A program made the translations under genes and the position numbers. The notes under the pieces are model-generated. The model was not told the origin of the DNA and made no database searches. It saw only the letters and a program-made list of their open reading frames with translations. Below, piece after piece: positions 45,641 through 57,045 of a stretch of 64,000 nucleotides of DNA. How positions within the stretch are numbered: the first letter of the stretch is position 1; each line of letters begins with the position of its first letter. Origin of the DNA: Powellomyces hirtus (taxonomy: Eukaryota > Chytridiomycota > Chytridiomycetes > Spizellomycetales > Powellomycetaceae); the NCBI GenBank assembly GCA_025526995.1, contig JAHLKG010000006.1, positions 496,001 to 560,000 on the forward strand, written 5' to 3'.

Positions 45641-46284
45641 ATGGTCAAGGCTGTCTCCCTCGTTCGCGGTGATTCTCCTGCCACCGGCACCATCACCTTC
45701 ACCCAGGAAAGTGAGAACTCTCCCACCATCATTGAGGTCGATCTCAAGAGCTTGACTCCCGGCAAGCACGGTTTCCACGTCCAGTAAGTTAGACATACCT
45801 CTCACGTTCGGCTTTGAATTTTATGAACTGTTATGTTTGTTCTCGCGTTTCTTGAAATTTGCAAATGCTCACCCCCACCTGTCACTTTCAGCGAGTTTGG
45901 TGACAACACCAACGGATGCACCTCCGCGGGCGGTCACTTCAACCCTACCCAAAAGACTCACGGAGCCCCCGAGGACGAAGTTCGTCACGTTGGTGACCTC
46001 GGAAACCTCACCGCCGGCCCTGATGGAACCGTTAAGGCCAAGATTCAGGACTCTCAGGTCAAGCTGATTGGTCCCACCAGCGTTATCGGACGCACCATTG
46101 TTGTGCACGCTGACGAGGACGACTTGGGCAGGACTATGCACGAGCAGTCCAAGATCACCGGAAACGCTGGAGGTAAGCTTGATATGGCTCGCATCTAATA
46201 TTTCATCACATGTTTCTTACAATATGTCTGTTTTTTTCGCTGATAGCCCGCGTGTGCTGCGGTGTCATCGGTGTCGCCAAGTAA
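45641..46284 (+). CDS. SOD1: Cu/Zn superoxide dismutase
   Basis: Exons 45641-45783, 45892-46172 and 46247-46284 give exactly 153 residues, the standard SOD1 length. Copper and zinc ligands are present: [29 protein letters not shown] and [10 protein letters not shown]; the cysteine of [13 protein letters not shown] closes the intrasubunit disulfide, and the electrostatic-loop Arg is in the ARVCCG segment. It disproportionates superoxide in the cytosol and intermembrane space. No CCS gene is in this window, but the ATX1 copper chaperone lies 24 kb upstream; the two are not linked in an operon sense. Confidence 0.98.
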
Positions 46285-46720
46285 AAAGGGCGAAGACTTC
46301 ATTTGTAACTCAGTGCTCCATATCGCTTGGGGCTATTGCACAGTCCTGCCCCGTAGCAAACAGGGATGTTTCTCATGGGAAATACCCAATCATCGCATTT
46401 CCAAAATAATAATGGTCTACAACTACCATGGTGTTCCGTTGCGCTTCTATCAACATTTCCGGGGGCCGATGTTGTGTCAGCCTTTGCACTTGCAAAAGCA
46501 ACCACATGTGCGGCACATAGATCCACCAAACGGAGGTTTGTGCCCTTGCCCGTGATACTCGGGGTTGAGAGACCAGTCGTTCCTTGAGCAAATTAGGATG
46601 TACGACGAAGGACACAGCGCATGCAACCTTTGCGGGTCTCCGATGACTTTCCAGAGAGGGTGTGAGAGCCGCTAGTGTAACCCAGCCCGCAGTAGGAGTC
46701 TCGTTTTTCCGTAAACCTGT
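46285..46720. other. Convergent spacer between SOD1 and TIM10
   Basis: 3' ends of two convergent genes. ORFs here overlap on both strands with no motif; nothing else seen. Confidence 0.4.
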
Positions 46721-47169
46721 CTATACGATTTGCTGACCCTGGTTGGCCTGAGCTGTCAGCTTCTGTCCAACCTTCATGTTGACCTCAAAGTACTTGGCGA
46801 CGCATCGGTCAATGCAGACAGATTCCCCCTTGTTAAGCTCGTTATCGTGATATCTAGTCGCTATACACTTTGTGTGGCACGAGTCTACGATGCTATGGAT
46901 ATAGGGTTAAACGATAAGCAAGACGAAGATGGTAAGCGGTCTGTCACCAAGCATTCCGCCTGGTCGGAGAGCGGGACCCTACTTGTTAAACAAGGTTGTC
47001 ACCATTTCCTAGAGGAGGGCATTCTATGTTAGTCAGTGCTGGGCCGACGAGATCGCAACTTGTTCTGTTCTTCGACAACACGTGAACTCACCAGTTCTTG
47101 TTCAGCCATGGACATGTTTACCCCGCTCTGAATCCGCGGTTGTTGCGGATATCCTCCTCCGTAGCTCAT
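46721..47169 (-). CDS. TIM10: Mitochondrial inner-membrane translocase chaperone TIM10
   Basis: Three exons, 47092-47169, 46983-47008 (26 nt) and 46721-46892, give 91 residues, the Tim10 size. The twin CX3C motif is complete: CHTKC and CIDRC, with the diagnostic RCVAKYFEVN after the second pair. The N-terminal AEQELEMVTTLFN matches Tim10's first helix. Tim10 pairs with Tim9 in a hexamer that carries hydrophobic precursors across the intermembrane space to TIM22. The gene was not visible as one frame because of its short exons. It lies divergent to the gene at 47526. Confidence 0.93.
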
Positions 47170-47525
47170 TTTGCGATTTCCAAACGTTCCAGGAGATAAA
47201 TATCAGGGAACTCACAGGTGAGAAGCGTCCACTCGTACAGGTATGAATAAAGGATGGACAATAGTTCTAAGGTCACCGGAGATTAAAGTCGAGAGAGGGC
47301 GCGTTCAGTTGACGGGTTGCCTGTGTTCTCCCCTTTCTTTTCCCGCGCTTCTTTTTCTGTTTATTTGTGTTCAGTCTCAAATTAGATACCAACGTCCTGC
47401 GAATTCGACAACGACAGGTCTTGACATTGGCACGAGAGCGACAGGGCATTTCAGAAGTCACATCCTCATTTATAATACTCCACTTTCTCCATCTTTTGTA
47501 TCGACCGTGAGCAGAGTACATAACC

Positions 47526-48479
47526 ATGGACGCCCTCGCTTTAAGTCCCACCACCTTGTTTCAGCAAGAGCAGCATAGGAGAGCTGCAGCGGCGCCGTGT
47601 AAGAAACGGAAAGGATATGATGACGGCGCCGAATGGGGAAACTATGTAGGTTATTGTGCTGATCATTACGATCGTGAGAAATCCCAATTCCTTTGCTGTA
47701 TGGGAAAGAAATGCTTATACTTATCATCACCTGCTTTGCCGTGTATGTTCTACCAGAAACGCATGCAGATGGACTCTACTGCCCAGCTCTTCCGCGCATA
47801 CCCCGTCCCAGCGGAGCAACCCTTCTCACAATTCGGAACCGATTCGCGGAGCTGCATGCAACAGCTACAGCAACAACATCAACTTTACCCCGACTCATCA
47901 TATACCCAACAGCAATACCCGCAAATCCAGCAACAACAACAACCACCGCCGCCATTTGACCACCAAGCGCTACAAGCTCAACTGGAGCGTCACTTGCTGC
48001 AGCTATCTCCCGAGGCCTTTGACAATGGGGTAAACCCACATCAACTGCCTCCACAACAGCAACAGCCGCCGTTACAGCAGGATGTATACGATTTCCAGGA
48101 CGTGCATCGAAAACTTCTTGCGTGTGGTGGCGGTGGGAACGGGCTTGCAGCCGATATGATGCAAATGGACGGCATCCACCAAACAACATCCCCACCCAAC
48201 ATGCGTCGATCCGCGTCCGATATGAGCTTGTCACCTCCGCCGCAACATCACCATTGCGGCCATCCCGGAAACGGTAACAGCTCGGGCAACCCTGTCTGCA
48301 CGCCTATGCCGTCACCACAACGCAACACAGCATCAGCCATGAAAGCAGACGGATCGGCGTCTCACCCCGTCTCTCCAAGGACTCAGCGTTCCATGCTGTT
48401 TAGCATGGGATATCGGAAAGATTGCGAGAAATGTCGACAGGGCGTCCCTGGACACTACATGCATGTCATGAACCGATAA
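47526..48479 (+). CDS. Gln/Pro-rich protein with conserved-looking CxxC C-terminus, function unknown
   Basis: Exons 47526-47645 and 47757-48479 give about 280 residues. The N-terminus is MDALALSPTTLFQQEQHRRA with a basic PCKKRKGYDD patch that could be a nuclear signal. The middle is Gln-, Pro- and His-rich (QQLQQQHQLYP, PQIQQQQQPPPPFDH). The C-terminus, RSMLFSMGYRKDCEKCRQGV followed by PGHYMHVMNR, holds a CxxC and a His pair; I recall comparable endings in unnamed fungal proteins. The 111-nt intron has no in-frame stop, so retention would add 37 residues with several cysteines. It may be a regulatory protein, but no domain proves it. Confidence 0.65.
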   Translation: MDALALSPTTLFQQEQHRRAAAAPCKKRKGYDDGAEWGNYVGYCADHYDREKSQFLCCMGKKCLYLSSPALPCMFYQKRMQMDSTAQLFRAYPVPAEQPFSQFGTDSRSCMQQLQQQHQLYPDSSYTQQQYPQIQQQQQPPPPFDHQALQAQLERHLLQLSPEAFDNGVNPHQLPPQQQQPPLQQDVYDFQDVHRKLLACGGGGNGLAADMMQMDGIHQTTSPPNMRRSASDMSLSPPPQHHHCGHPGNGNSSGNPVCTPMPSPQRNTASAMKADGSASHPVSPRTQRSMLFSMGYRKDCEKCRQGVPGHYMHVMNR

Positions 48480-48855
48480 TACCCTTCCCCCATTTGTCAT
48501 TTATCTGGATGAATAAAACACTCGGCCGCTTCTGTATTCATATGGGGCATTGTGCCAGTGGACATCTCCCACTTGAAGAACAAACCAATGACAATACGAG
48601 ATACTTTTACACTTAAATAATGTTTTCGTATATAAATACGTCCCACATAGATACATATCGCGCCAGGAATATACAATCAACCACAATTTTCCGCCAACGT
48701 CGCACCCAAAAATGTTCACATTTCCATCTCATCAATCTTGGCGGGTCCAAATTGAACAAAGACCCAAGGGTTTCTACGCCAAACATCGCCCGTACCGCCT
48801 AAACGTATCGGCGAGCAGGAAGAGAAGGAGACCCGCAAGTCCAGATATCTCACGT
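48480..48855. other. Convergent spacer before the Argonaute gene
   Basis: About 375 bases, the 3' ends of two convergent genes. No other element recognised. Confidence 0.4.
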
Positions 48856-51800
48856 CTACATGTAATACATCACCTTTGCCAGATCAGGTTTGACGAACCC
48901 ATAGTTTGCCGTGAGTGCCTCCAAGCTCAGAGACGGCAAACCGGCGGCTGCCGCAACAGCAGCCGCAGTTGGCCCAAAGTTCCGTTCGCTCGCAACATCG
49001 GACCAGACTTCGCCCATGAAATGGAATCGCGCACGGGCGGCGACAAGGTGGGCATAGTATGCGGGCGGGCAAACAGACACGGCGCGCGTGGCGCGGCAGT
49101 AGAGGTAGCAGAGCCGGTACGTTAGCTCTTGGAGGCCGTCGGCGGTGAAGTTGTTCTCGTCGTACAGGACGTGGTAGTGTGTTGGTTTGGACGTGCCCTG
49201 CAGGCCCGGATGCGATGCAAGGTAGAAATCTGGAATGACATGAGTGAGTCTGTGTTCTATGCAGAAGTGAGTCATATCCTTGGTGTCGTACCAAATTCCG
49301 CCGGGTGTGTGATGCCAGCTTCTACAACAGTTCCTGGCAACACGTTTCCGGACTTGTCCGCGTCCTCTTTCTTCAAAGGGAAGAAACGCGTATGATGTCT
49401 CTTTTGCACAATCACAAACGATATTTGCGGTCGGTACCCAGCTATGAACAGCAGATTCGAGATTAGAACAGACGTCAAAGCATGAACGCGTAGATTACCT
49501 TCTGCACTCACCTTCCAATTGTTCACATGCTCTGCGCAGTGCAGCAACTTCTTCCTTCACAATCTCCCCAAACTGGCCCTCTGAAACACCATCTCGGTAA
49601 AAGAGTATCCGATGTGGCTTGGATCCACAGGACTGATAGAATGTCCGCAAGAGTTCAACCGAAGCGCCTTGCAAATCCCGAATCAACTCCTGACGGCCTT
49701 TCTGGATGCGGATGGCCGCCGCGTATCGCGAGCATTGTGCATCAACGGATGCAACAATAGCTGCGATGGATGGCTTGTTGTGATCACCCGGCGCAGGATG
49801 TGTGACGTCTGCGCCAAAGATGATGGTTGGCTTCTCCGCCACAAATGGTAACTGTTGATTACCGAGGAAGCAATTCATGCCTCCTAGCTTCACATTGAGT
49901 TTCAGGCAAATGTTTGCACAGTACTGCTTTTTGGCAGCAAACACGTCTAAGAGGGGATGCCAGATTTCAGTTCACGTCGGACAATATCAGGAGTCTGCTC
50001 CGACTCACGTTTTGCCTGCATGCACTGTGTAGCAACTCCGATGACAGTGTCCGCAATTCGTTTGATCTCCGCATACAGAGGGACACCGGTATTCGGTAAA
50101 ATGATGAGCACCAACTGTGGTTTGTGATTTGACGCATTGCCGGCGTCCATGAAGGCCGCCTTGAGGATCGCCTCTATGTTGCCGAGCGGGTTCGCATGAC
50201 GAATCGGTGGTTGCATCTGACGAATATCCATCCCAGTATCACGACAAGTAGTAATCAGCTCGCGCAGGAACTTCTGCACATTATATACAGATATTTCCCG
50301 CTCGGAACCGAACACAATCACCGACCACGAGTTGAGCACAGCGCCTTGGGCCACCTTCTTATCACGCAAATTCCAAGACCCTTCTCGGGGAGCAATTGTA
50401 GACTCACGCGAATTGGGATGATATGAAAGAGTAGGAGTTGGCAGGATGCGCGCATTGACGGTGGCCATCTCGCGACCGATGCTGACGTTGAAGTCTTGCA
50501 AGTATTTGTTGTCTTGGGTGAGCAACAAGTTGAATCCATTCGAGACCTTGTTTGACCGAACATGAGGCGGTTGACATGTGAACCTAATCATATCGGCCTA
50601 AATAACAAAAACATTCCCGTGTGAGGTTGCATTATAGATAACGGAGTGATACCTTGCAGACATACCGTTTGTTTCTCGTTCAGCTTCCGCAGAATTCTTT
50701 GCCCTGGCACGATCCGACACACTTCCATGGGCAGGTATATGTGCTTGGCCGGGTCCCCAACAACCAAACACGGCAGGTGGTCGTAGCGAAGTGTTGTTCC
50801 GTACCGCTCCTTGAAGTAAGTGACAACACTTTCCTCCCGTCCTGTTTCGTCCTGCAACGGGAAGAACGTGCGACTGCAGGGTGTGGAGGTGATTTTAGAA
50901 ATCTTCCACCGTCTGCGGCCGTCGCCCCGATGCGTCGTTGTTACTTTGACGTTCTTCAATGCCTTTTCGACTCGGTAGCGGTCGCGCTCATTCAAGCTCT
51001 GTCGAATGTCGTCTGGGCGCGTTCTTCCAAGAATCTTGGCGACCATGTCCACCATCGGGCCTGCAGAAATGATCATTCAGCTTCCCGCGATGAATCTGCG
51101 GTGTATCTCAATCGTACAGAACGTACCAGCTTCCAGAAACGCTGTTGCAGACACATCCAGGTTCAGGAGCATCTTGTTCTGTGAAGGGCGAATTGCCTGA
51201 TGAAAGCCTTGCCACAACTCAGCGCCGTTGGCTATTGACGCTGAGCCTTCCGGGGTATAAAAGCATCGTCCAACGGTGGTATACATCATAGATGGCCGAT
51301 GGCGTAGCAGAATATCGAGAGCAGTAATGGCTTCAACCGGAGCTTCACGTGTCTTTCCCTCCAAGAACAGGTGCAACCGGTGCATATTGATCTCCCCAAT
51401 CTTGGTAATCGTCACTTTGAACTTCCGTGGTCCTCGCCCGGGTCTAGTGCCGAAGATTATACGGAAAGTTGGAATCTCTGAACGATCGTCTGCGCAAAGC
51501 TAAGTACTGACCTGGCAAGTGCCCTTTCGCCACCAGCACCACTGCGATACCCACTGTCGATCGCCAACTCCTCCTCGCCCAGCTCCAGAACAAATCTTGC
51601 TTCGTCACCTTTGAACATTAACGCTCTCGGAGCATAAATATTTCCACGCCCGTCAAACACAGGTCGTGTAGCTCTCAGAATTCCGTTTGCATTGAGTTGC
51701 TCCCACAGAGCATACAGGCGTCGCTGGGTCCGTGGATTTGTTTCTGGCTCAACCGTAACGCTGTAGTGATGTATGTTCTGTCCTGGAAGAGACAAGACCG

Positions 51801-51891
51801 GAAAGAAGTTCGTGCGAACTTGCAATGGGCGCCCTGAAGTGCCGAAGCCCGGACGACGGGGGAAGGCCGTGGATGTTGCTAGATCAGCCAT
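48856..51891 (-). CDS. Argonaute (AGO/QDE-2-like) RNA-silencing endonuclease
   Basis: About 850-880 residues over at least eight exons. From the ATG at 51891: the N domain ([10 protein letters not shown]), PAZ domain ([20 protein letters not shown] and [12 protein letters not shown]), MID domain (CQPPHVRSN region onward, with the 5'-phosphate pocket) and PIWI domain. The slicer residues are all visible: Asp in FGADVTHP, Glu in GRQELIRDL, Asp in [10 protein letters not shown] and His in [12 protein letters not shown]. The C-terminal [17 protein letters not shown] is the usual PIWI end, and the protein finishes LAKVMYYM. It loads small RNA and cleaves targets. Some splice junctions (49250-49500 and 49900-50000) are not settled, but the ORF blocks are consistent. 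It suggests that RNA interference operates in this fungus. Confidence 0.95.
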
Positions 51892-52210
51892 GTCGACCTC
51901 CGTCACAAAACAAACAAGTTGGAGTGGGTCGTGGACCGCTTGTTAAGTGGCCAGAGATTACTGAGCAGGATGACGGGGCAGCGTAGGGTCTATGTATCTA
52001 CTTGTATAGAGTTTCTAAATGGCTTTGAGAATGTCTCTCCACTTTGAAACTTTTGACAGCGCTGATCGGCCGCGCAGCCTATTGAGTAAGCAAAGCTTCG
52101 TTGGACAGCACGAGGAATTTGCAGTGCCATTGCCTCTTTCAGGGTAACCAGTTGCGCATCCAACCACCGTCCCGATACCATCTCACCAATCCCTTACCCA
52201 CGGCCTGCGC
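51892..52210. other. Divergent promoter region (Argonaute / SAM-domain gene)
   Basis: 319 bases separating two divergent starts. No recognised element. Confidence 0.4.
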
Positions 52211-53205
52211 ATGGATAACTGGTCTGTTGAGGAAACATGTGCGAGGATTCGAGCCCTCGGGCCCGACTACGTGACCGTCTCCATTGCATGTGCTGGTCAG
52301 TATGATCGAGCGAGATACGGCCTGTTCAACCGTCCGCTGACACTGGACTTCCTAAAGAGGCACAAATCGAAGGGAAAGTGCTAAATTCTATGTCATCTCA
52401 GGAGGTTGAGACGACACTTAAAGGAGAACTCGGCGTGACTTCGTTTGGGTTGAGGAAAACTCTGGCGAAAGCTATCGAAGGCTGGAAACGGGAATATCCA
52501 AGTGCCTCAAGCACTGTCATGAAGAAAGCAAAGAATGGTCGCGAGTCCACGGTGGAAGAGACAAGAAGACATCTTTATAAATCTCAACGATCTTCAGATG
52601 CATCATGCAAACGTCCGCCCCCCACAAGTGTATCGCAACGTTCTGTTGATCCCAAAATCGCTCGGGAACAGCCACCACAAAACGAGGATTCTCAAACACG
52701 GAAAAAGCGACGAATCGCGCCAACGTTTGTTGGACCTTGCCGCATCACTGTCACACATCGGGCCGCTGTTTCACAGCTTGTAGATTACACGAATAGGAAG
52801 GAGATAGCGTTACAGCGAGGAGAGTTTGGAACAGTTGGGTATAAGTATGAACCGGAGGCAGACTTTGTCGATGCCATCCTAGAAGGGGAGGATGTAGTAG
52901 CTGCCGACGCGAAAGAAGCCGCAATGGAACGCCGCATCGAGGAACAATGTTCTGAGCTTAGCTCGAACGAGGAACCATGGGAAGTAAATGATGATGATGA
53001 TGATGATTATGATGTCACCGGCGATCCTCAGAACGACGAGGATTCTGAACCGGATGTAGAGGAAGAGACAGAAGAGGAGGAGGACAAGGGAGATGAGGAG
53101 GAGGGGGCTTATCGTGAGATTGAGATTGGTTTTGCGGGAGATGGCATGGAGCCCGAGGGGCAAAGCAATGTTATCTCGTTAGATAGCGACGAGGAACACT
53201 ATTAG
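52211..53205 (+). CDS. SAM-domain protein with acidic C-terminal tail
   Basis: Exons 52211-52295 and 52358-53205 join in frame to about 310 residues. The N-terminal SAM domain runs DNWSVEETCARI, then over the splice EAQIEGKVLNSM and LGVTSFGLRKTLAKAIEGWK, which fits the five-helix SAM pattern (Trp, the L-G-I/V turn, final helix). A basic linker includes KKRRIAPTFVGPCR. The tail is strongly acidic (residues about 205-290), with a DDDDDDYD run from a GAT repeat. SAM domains mediate protein oligomerisation or, rarely, RNA binding. The partner is unknown. Confidence 0.75.
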
Positions 53206-54505
53206 CGTTAGGGCTTACAACAACATTCTGCTCCTAAGCCCAAATTGCGTAGTCGTCGAAATATCGACTGGTGAACTTGTATTTGGTTGAACTTCCACAA
53301 CATTGATCGCATGCCCAGCATTTCTCCATTGCTGCTTGGGTGCTGTTTCATCCTCTTTGTATTACCACGCGTTCGGCACGCATAACGTCACCAGGTTGGG
53401 ACGGTTTGTGCTAGATTCCTCTGCAATGTGTTCTGAAATGCATTGGCTCACGGCACCACCCTACCCATGAGTATGTTGCCTAGGCAATGAATTTCTGGCG
53501 AATCCCGCATCAGCCTTGTTGACATTGCGCAATGATGCGCCTCTCTCCAAGGTTGTTTGCAAAACCGCTTACTGCAATGCAACATGATACCGGATAGTGT
53601 TCAAAGGCGGTGGAACGTGCATGAATGATTCGCAGAGCGCGCGTCGAAACACCAGTTGCAAGCCATCCAGATGCAGAGACTAACCTGCAGCGTCTCGAGT
53701 TCCTCTTCTCAATACCGTGAAGAATCATAGGAAAAGTGAGATGCGATGGTGAGCACATTCATATAGCGATTTGGACCTGTGGGGAAGCAAATCTCGCGCC
53801 GTAGCGAAGGTGTAGCCTCCGGAGTCTCCGCTCATTGGACGAGCTGACTGAGCTTGAGCTCCGCTCACTCTCAAGGACAATGTTGACGCAAACCCGGAGA
53901 TTACGAACTCACTTCGCCAGACACACACACATCCATTCAAGCACGTGCGCGAGCCACCGTTGTTTCTGAGAGTAGGCTGAGGCAAGACCCAAAATGTAGA
54001 CCAAGAACGTGTCTCATGAGGAACGATGAGAGTGAGAACAAATGAAGCAAATGGTCGAAGCAGTCCAATATTGTCAAACGCAACTCTGTCCGCAGGCAAC
54101 TGGAATTTTCTTACTAGATTATGCTTGGAGAACAAGGACAACGTTGAGGGATGAGATAGGCAAGAAATGTCAGCGCAAACCGTGAACAACTATGCGCACG
54201 GTGCGACTCCGCGGGAAATGTAAGCGGTGTAAACGAGGTGTGATGAACGAATGCCAGCAGAAACGCGTGACTAAGCCACACTGCGTCCAGCATTTACATT
54301 ATTCACATTTGAGTTTGCAGGATTACGTACAGGTAGCAGTACAAAAAGCAATGGCAGTGGAGAGAAGAGGAAGAAGGTTATGGACAGGGCGGAAAAATTT
54401 GGATCTAACGCATCTGGATAATTCCAGCGTTGACGAGAACGCGGATTTTGGCGGCAACAGAGGGGTTCTTCATGTGACTGGGTGAGACAGAGACATCATG
54501 AGTGA
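53206..54505. other. 1.3-kb region without a recognised gene
   Basis: Two weak ORFs on opposite strands (53725-54189 and 54192-54485) lack domains and start codons in good context, so I do not call them. It contains the 3' ends of two convergent genes. No tRNA or repeat seen. Confidence 0.45.
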
Positions 54506-56680
54506 TTAATAGCGCCGACGGTTGACGAAACGGGTGTTCTGACTTTGCACGTACTCTTGAGCAGCCCGTGGGTCTTCCTGCATCTGCTTCAAGATGCTCT
54601 GCATGACGGGGTCACCCATCACGCGCTGAACTTCCGGATCATCCATTGCGCGCTTCAGAGTCTCCTCACGGTTTCCGCCACTCTGGACTTGATTGAGACC
54701 AGCGTAGCATTTCATTATCTGATATCGACAAAGTTTGTTCAGATATGTTTAAAATGTCTTTTAAAGAAAATGACGTCGGAATGTTTACCTGTGCATCGAT
54801 TTCTGCTGTGTGCTTATTGTCAACATCCTTCGCCTTGGCTTCGTTACACATGTCAATCGACTTCATGTAGTCACGCTTGGCAAATAAGATGGCAGCCTTT
54901 CGGATGTATGCCTTGATAAAGGCAGGGTCGAGGGCCAGCGCAGCATCGCAGTCCTTCTCGGCTTCCGGGAATGCCATGAGCTTAATGTAGCAGGCTGCGC
55001 GGTTGGAGTAGTTGCGAGGATCCGCGTCGTTGCGCTTGATAGCCTCAGTGTAGTTCTTGACTGCACCTGGCCAATCGGACTTCTTAAAGCACTCATTTCC
55101 AAGCTCGCGGGCTTCGTCTGAAAGCTGGGGATTACGGTAAGCCTCCTTCTCCTGCACGGCTTTCATCTTTTCTGCTTCCTTCAGCTTGGCCAAAATATCC
55201 GGGGTACGGTGCTCCGTTAGGGACTTCTCGAAGAATTTGATGGCGTTGTTCAGGTCGGACTTTTTCATGTAAGAATTAGCAATTCGTCCGAAGGCTCTGA
55301 GAGAATGGGGAGAACACCATCAGAAACGAGTGCATAGACTGGACGCAAACGTCGCAATAAAGCGCATACTTGGCAATAATCTTGTAATCAGCTCTCAGCT
55401 CCCGACCCCGCTCGATAGCGTCTTCACAAGTCTTGATGCTGTCATCGTATTGTCCAGCCTCGAATTGAGCAGCTATATAAATAGCGGTTTGATGAGAATG
55501 TCACCACATAGCACTGTGGGAGTCAAAGCAATACGCACCTGCTTTGTTGGTCAGGACAGCGACGTTCGTAGGATCGGCTTCGAAAGCTCTGTCATAGTGC
55601 GAAATAGCCTCCTCAAAATTACGCTGCTTATAAAATTTGTTGCCGATATCCTTTTCTTTGTCGCTTTCGGCCCGTTTGGCTTGTTGTTCCTTGGTTTCGT
55701 CACTCACGAGCTCGGGCTCAGGGACCTGTTCCGGTTGCTTCTGACGCGGCTCCTCTCTCTTTGTTTGCGGTGCGGGGGGCGTGTATGGCGTGTCGTTCGC
55801 TGCAGCGTTGGCAGCAGCAGCGGCATCTTCAGGGTTAGTGGCAACGGTAGCGTCTAGTCCCATAGCAGCCATCATAAGGGTCATAATTCTGGGGTCCTGC
55901 ATATACATGTTCATGTTTTGCGGGTTTCGCTGGATGTCCTGGATCTTCATCATGACGTCAGGTTGGGAGATAATGTGCGCAACCTTTGGGTTGCTCATGA
56001 TCTTCGCGATGCCTTCAGGACCGAACATGTTTCCGAAAGGGTCTGAAAACATCGGAACATCTGTCAGTGACAGGCGATGCCGGACAGCGTGACCTTGGTT
56101 CACATACTTTCTCCACCAGCGTCCATGGCAGCCTCGACCTCGTCCAACGCCTTCTTAAGCTGAGCGTTGTTAGGGTCCACCTGCAATCCAGCTTTATACG
56201 CATCCGCGGCTTCCGGGAGTTCGCCGAGTCCGTGCAGTGCCGCTCCTTTGCGGGAATAGCCCTACAATTAATCCAATGCCAATTAGCTCAGAGTCGACTT
56301 CGAAGATGTCAAAAAAAGACAACACGTACCCTTGGCCAGTCGGGTTTCAACTCGACCGTCTTGTTAGCATCTAGGAGAGCCTGTTGATAGTTCTTCAGGC
56401 TGGAGTACGAAGCTGATCTGTGATCACATTTTTGAGTTTCCTCACCCTCGCACAAGAATCACGCATACTTCACCCTCACCTGTTGGAATACAGGACATGG
56501 TTTGATGGATCCAGTTCAATGGCAGAGGAAAAGTGTTGGATAGCTTCCTCAAATTGCCCTGCAGAGAAAGCTTGGTTTCCTCGAGTTTTGAAATCTTCAG
56601 CCTATATATATGCCGGAACAACGAATCAGCTTGCGAACCTGGGGTCATAAGACTTCTTTTGGTGAGATGCTTACAGTCAT
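54506..56680 (-). CDS. STI1: Hsp90/Hsp70 co-chaperone STI1 (Hop)
   Basis: Coding begins with ATG-ACT at 56680, then an intron, then AEDFKTRGNQAFSAGQFEE. Exons encode TPR1 (SSAIELDPSNHVLYSNR, AYKAGLQVDPNNAQLKKA), the DP1 module (PFGNMFGPEGIAKIMSNPKV), a Pro/Glu linker, TPR2A (DIGNKFYKQRNFEEAISHYD), TPR2B (GNECFKKSDWPGAVKNYTEA and DCDAALALDPAFIKAYIRKA) and the C-terminal DP2 (DDPEVQRVMGDPVMQSILKQ). This is the full Sti1/Hop order. It bridges Hsp70 and Hsp90 through EEVD-binding TPR pockets in the cytosol. Six or seven introns interrupt it. The second residue pair and splice at the start depend on a GTAAGC donor. Confidence 0.95.
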
Positions 56681-56842
56681 GTTGGTTATTGATGAAAATA
56701 AGGAAATGTGGTGAGCTGGAAAACGTCCAAAGTGGTGGGTTTCTTGAGATGCTTTATCACTTTTGGAGTGTTCCTCGTTGGACCCTGCTTCTGATGACCG
56801 GTGGCTTGGCCTTCCAACGCAGGTGGACCATTCCACACGTGT

Positions 56843-56850
56843 TTCTGGAA
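56843..56850. promoter_or_regulatory. Possible heat-shock element upstream of STI1
   Basis: TTCTGGAA, an inverted TTCnnGAA dimer, lies about 165 nt upstream of the STI1 start codon, the place where an HSF1 site would be expected for this chaperone gene. A third unit to either side is imperfect. Weak evidence. Confidence 0.3.
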
Positions 56851-57045
56851 TCGTCTACGACCTTCGAGTCCGCGATCCTTACCTTAGGCACAAGGAGATC
56901 ATGGTCCGTGGACATCTTTTGTTCTTTAGCAGAATAATGATAATGATAAAAATGAATAGGGTTGTGACCCCAGGCTATGTACAAGAACAAAAATCGCCCA
57001 ATTGAGAAGTGGAACTAACAATGCGTCAACAGGGAAGGTTCCTGA

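Noticed and set aside
53725..54189. Minus-strand ORF of 154 codons
   Set aside because: No domain, mixed composition and no supporting splice or start context; listed only as unassigned region.
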